Source of the DNA: Flavobacteriaceae bacterium UBA980
Lineage (GTDB): Bacteria; Bacteroidota; Bacteroidia; Flavobacteriales; Flavobacteriaceae
Reading direction: 5' to 3'
Assembly (NCBI GenBank): GCA_002292265.1
Contig: DBBQ01000006.1
Coordinates: 46,884 to 110,883, forward strand
Length of the DNA stretch: 64,000 nt
Position numbers and translations under genes: made by a program. A model generated the notes under the pieces. The model was not told the origin of the DNA and did not search any database. It saw only the letters and a program-made list of their open reading frames with translations. The number at the start of each line of letters is the position of its first letter. Position 1 is the first letter of the stretch. This document shows positions 63,078 through 64,000 of the stretch, piece after piece.

Positions 63078-63533
63078 ATGAATATTGAAATCGTAGAAAT
63101 TGAAGCCCGTCAAACCTACCCACTCCGACATGCTTTACTGCGAAAGGGAATGCCGCTAAGCAGTTGTCATTTGGAGGGAGACAAAGCCGTAGAAACCCTT
63201 CATATCGGTGCTTTTGAGTCCGAAACCCTCGTCGGTATTCTCAGTGCGTATTCAAACCCTTGTCCTCAACACCCCAATTTAAAAGGTGTTCAGCTCAGAG
63301 CCATGGCCGTCGCCACAGGATACCAACGCAAGGGAATTGCTTCCCAACTCATTCAAAGTATTTTCAAAAGAATTGAAGAAAACTTACATCCCGACTGCAT
63401 CTGGCTCAATGCACGAATAGCAGCAAATGCACTTTATGAATCCAATGGCTTTGTCCCCATTGGTACGACTTTTGAAATTGAGCCCATTGGAACACATCAA
63501 CGTTATCTTAAACTACTTTCCTATGAATCCTAA
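63078..63533 (+). CDS. GNAT-family N-acetyltransferase
   Basis: A 151-residue acetyltransferase with the acetyl-CoA loop in LRAMAVATGYQRKGIASQLI and the C-terminal LNARIAANALYESNGFVPIG. Substrate unknown. It overlaps the carboxypeptidase gene by 11 bases. Confidence 0.9.
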   Translation: MNIEIVEIEARQTYPLRHALLRKGMPLSSCHLEGDKAVETLHIGAFESETLVGILSAYSNPCPQHPNLKGVQLRAMAVATGYQRKGIASQLIQSIFKRIEENLHPDCIWLNARIAANALYESNGFVPIGTTFEIEPIGTHQRYLKLLSYES

Positions 63534-64000
63534 ACTATATTTTCTTTTGATCTTACTTTTTAAGTTTCAACCCAATCAAGCCCAAAACCAACCCTCTTTT
63601 TCTCAAGAGACCTTACTGGGGCAAAGTCTCCCCAATTTATACAGTGCTTCCATACCCTTGTTACCCGAAGTGGGTAAAGCCTTTGAAGAGATGCAAAAAG
63701 AAGCACGTAAAGCCGGTATTGAACTGGAAATCGTCTCCGCTTACCGTTCCTATGAACGTCAGCAAAGGATCTGGAACAGGAAATATACTTCCAATGCGAA
63801 GCAGGGACTTTCCCCCGAAAAAAATATTCGAAAAATTATCGAATATTCCACCCTTCCTGGGACTTCAAGACACCATTGGGGGACCGATGTTGATCTGATA
63901 GATGGCTCAAAGCCCCAAAACGGAGATGTACTACTAACCGAAAAATTCCACGACCAAGGGCCTTACGCCCCTATGAGAAAATGGATGGATGAAAACGCCA
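63523..64000 (+). CDS. D-alanyl-D-alanine carboxypeptidase (M15/VanY-like), cut by window end
   Basis: A zinc peptidase beginning MNPKLYFLLILLFKFQPNQA, a signal peptide, from ATG 63523. VSAYRSYERQQRIW and SRHHWGTDVD (residues 115-124, ligands His117 and Asp124) are the M15B active-site blocks. It trims or remodels peptidoglycan in the periplasm. About 159 residues are visible. Confidence 0.92.
   Translation, partial: MNPKLYFLLILLFKFQPNQAQNQPSFSQETLLGQSLPNLYSASIPLLPEVGKAFEEMQKEARKAGIELEIVSAYRSYERQQRIWNRKYTSNAKQGLSPEKNIRKIIEYSTLPGTSRHHWGTDVDLIDGSKPQNGDVLLTEKFHDQGPYAPMRKWMDENA

Noticed and set aside
1-64000. CRISPR array, rRNA genes, insertion sequence
   Set aside because: None seen: no regularly spaced repeats, no rRNA motifs, no transposase motifs or terminal inverted repeats.

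Overview
The window is chromosomal DNA of a marine-type flavobacterium (Bacteroidota, Flavobacteriaceae-like). The evidence is the gliding and type IX secretion genes (gldB, gldC, gldJ, porV), the Bacteroidota sigma signature TAnnTTTG in front of many genes, near absence of Shine-Dalgarno sequences, low GC, tight gene packing and Bacteroidota-specific families (DUF4212 symporter subunit, DUF6702, DUF7033). Most of it is ordinary, well-conserved core genome.

Layout. 1-9.3 kb: the division and cell wall (dcw) cluster on the minus strand, mraZ-rsmH-ftsL-ftsI-murE-mraY-murD-ftsW-murG, nearly all overlapping or within a few bases, led by a promoter with three MraZ-box-like repeats. 9.4-13.7 kb: alpha/beta hydrolase, engB, gldC/gldB, nadE and an atypical response regulator. 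13.7-27.2 kb, minus strand: dnaG, a polyprenyl synthase, rlmN, queA, aroA, a MazG-like pyrophosphohydrolase, a HAD phosphatase, a DUF7033 protein, radC, mpl, a TPR protein, obgE, adk. 27.3-38.3 kb, mostly plus: purK-purE, an M3 peptidase, a decayed S74-type pseudogene, gcvP, a FabH-like synthase and an MlaE/MlaF lipid transporter. 38.3-46.7 kb: SprT-like protein, SDR, pdhC, pdhA, porV, then divergent gldJ-murF. 47-50.9 kb: acs, an acetate-type sodium symporter and its DUF4212 partner. 50.9-53.3 kb: small secreted, PAS and DoxX-like proteins.

53.36-57 kb is different. Beside a tRNA-Val gene lies an AT-rich, gene-poor accessory stretch. It holds short minus-strand ORFs of phage or plasmid flavour, one of them split by a +1 shift and another followed in frame by a further ORF after a stop. 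It also holds a degraded ORF with two internal stops, a GC-richer segment with paired arms that may be a structured RNA, several hairpins, and a plus-strand run of tiny membrane-protein ORFs (25, 28, 59, 76 and 36 residues). This is the least explained part of the window.

57-64 kb returns to core-like genes: DUF2147, flavin reductase, O-methyltransferase, tatA, an M1 aminopeptidase, two Bacteroidota-specific secreted proteins, a GNAT acetyltransferase and a D,D-carboxypeptidase cut by the window end.

Functional links: the dcw genes, murF, mpl and the carboxypeptidase make and recycle a meso-DAP peptidoglycan (MurE carries the DNPR motif). gldB/gldC/gldJ/porV belong to gliding and T9SS. acs, the symporter and pyruvate dehydrogenase converge on acetyl-CoA. 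Function calls come from reading motifs in the translations; no database search was run.
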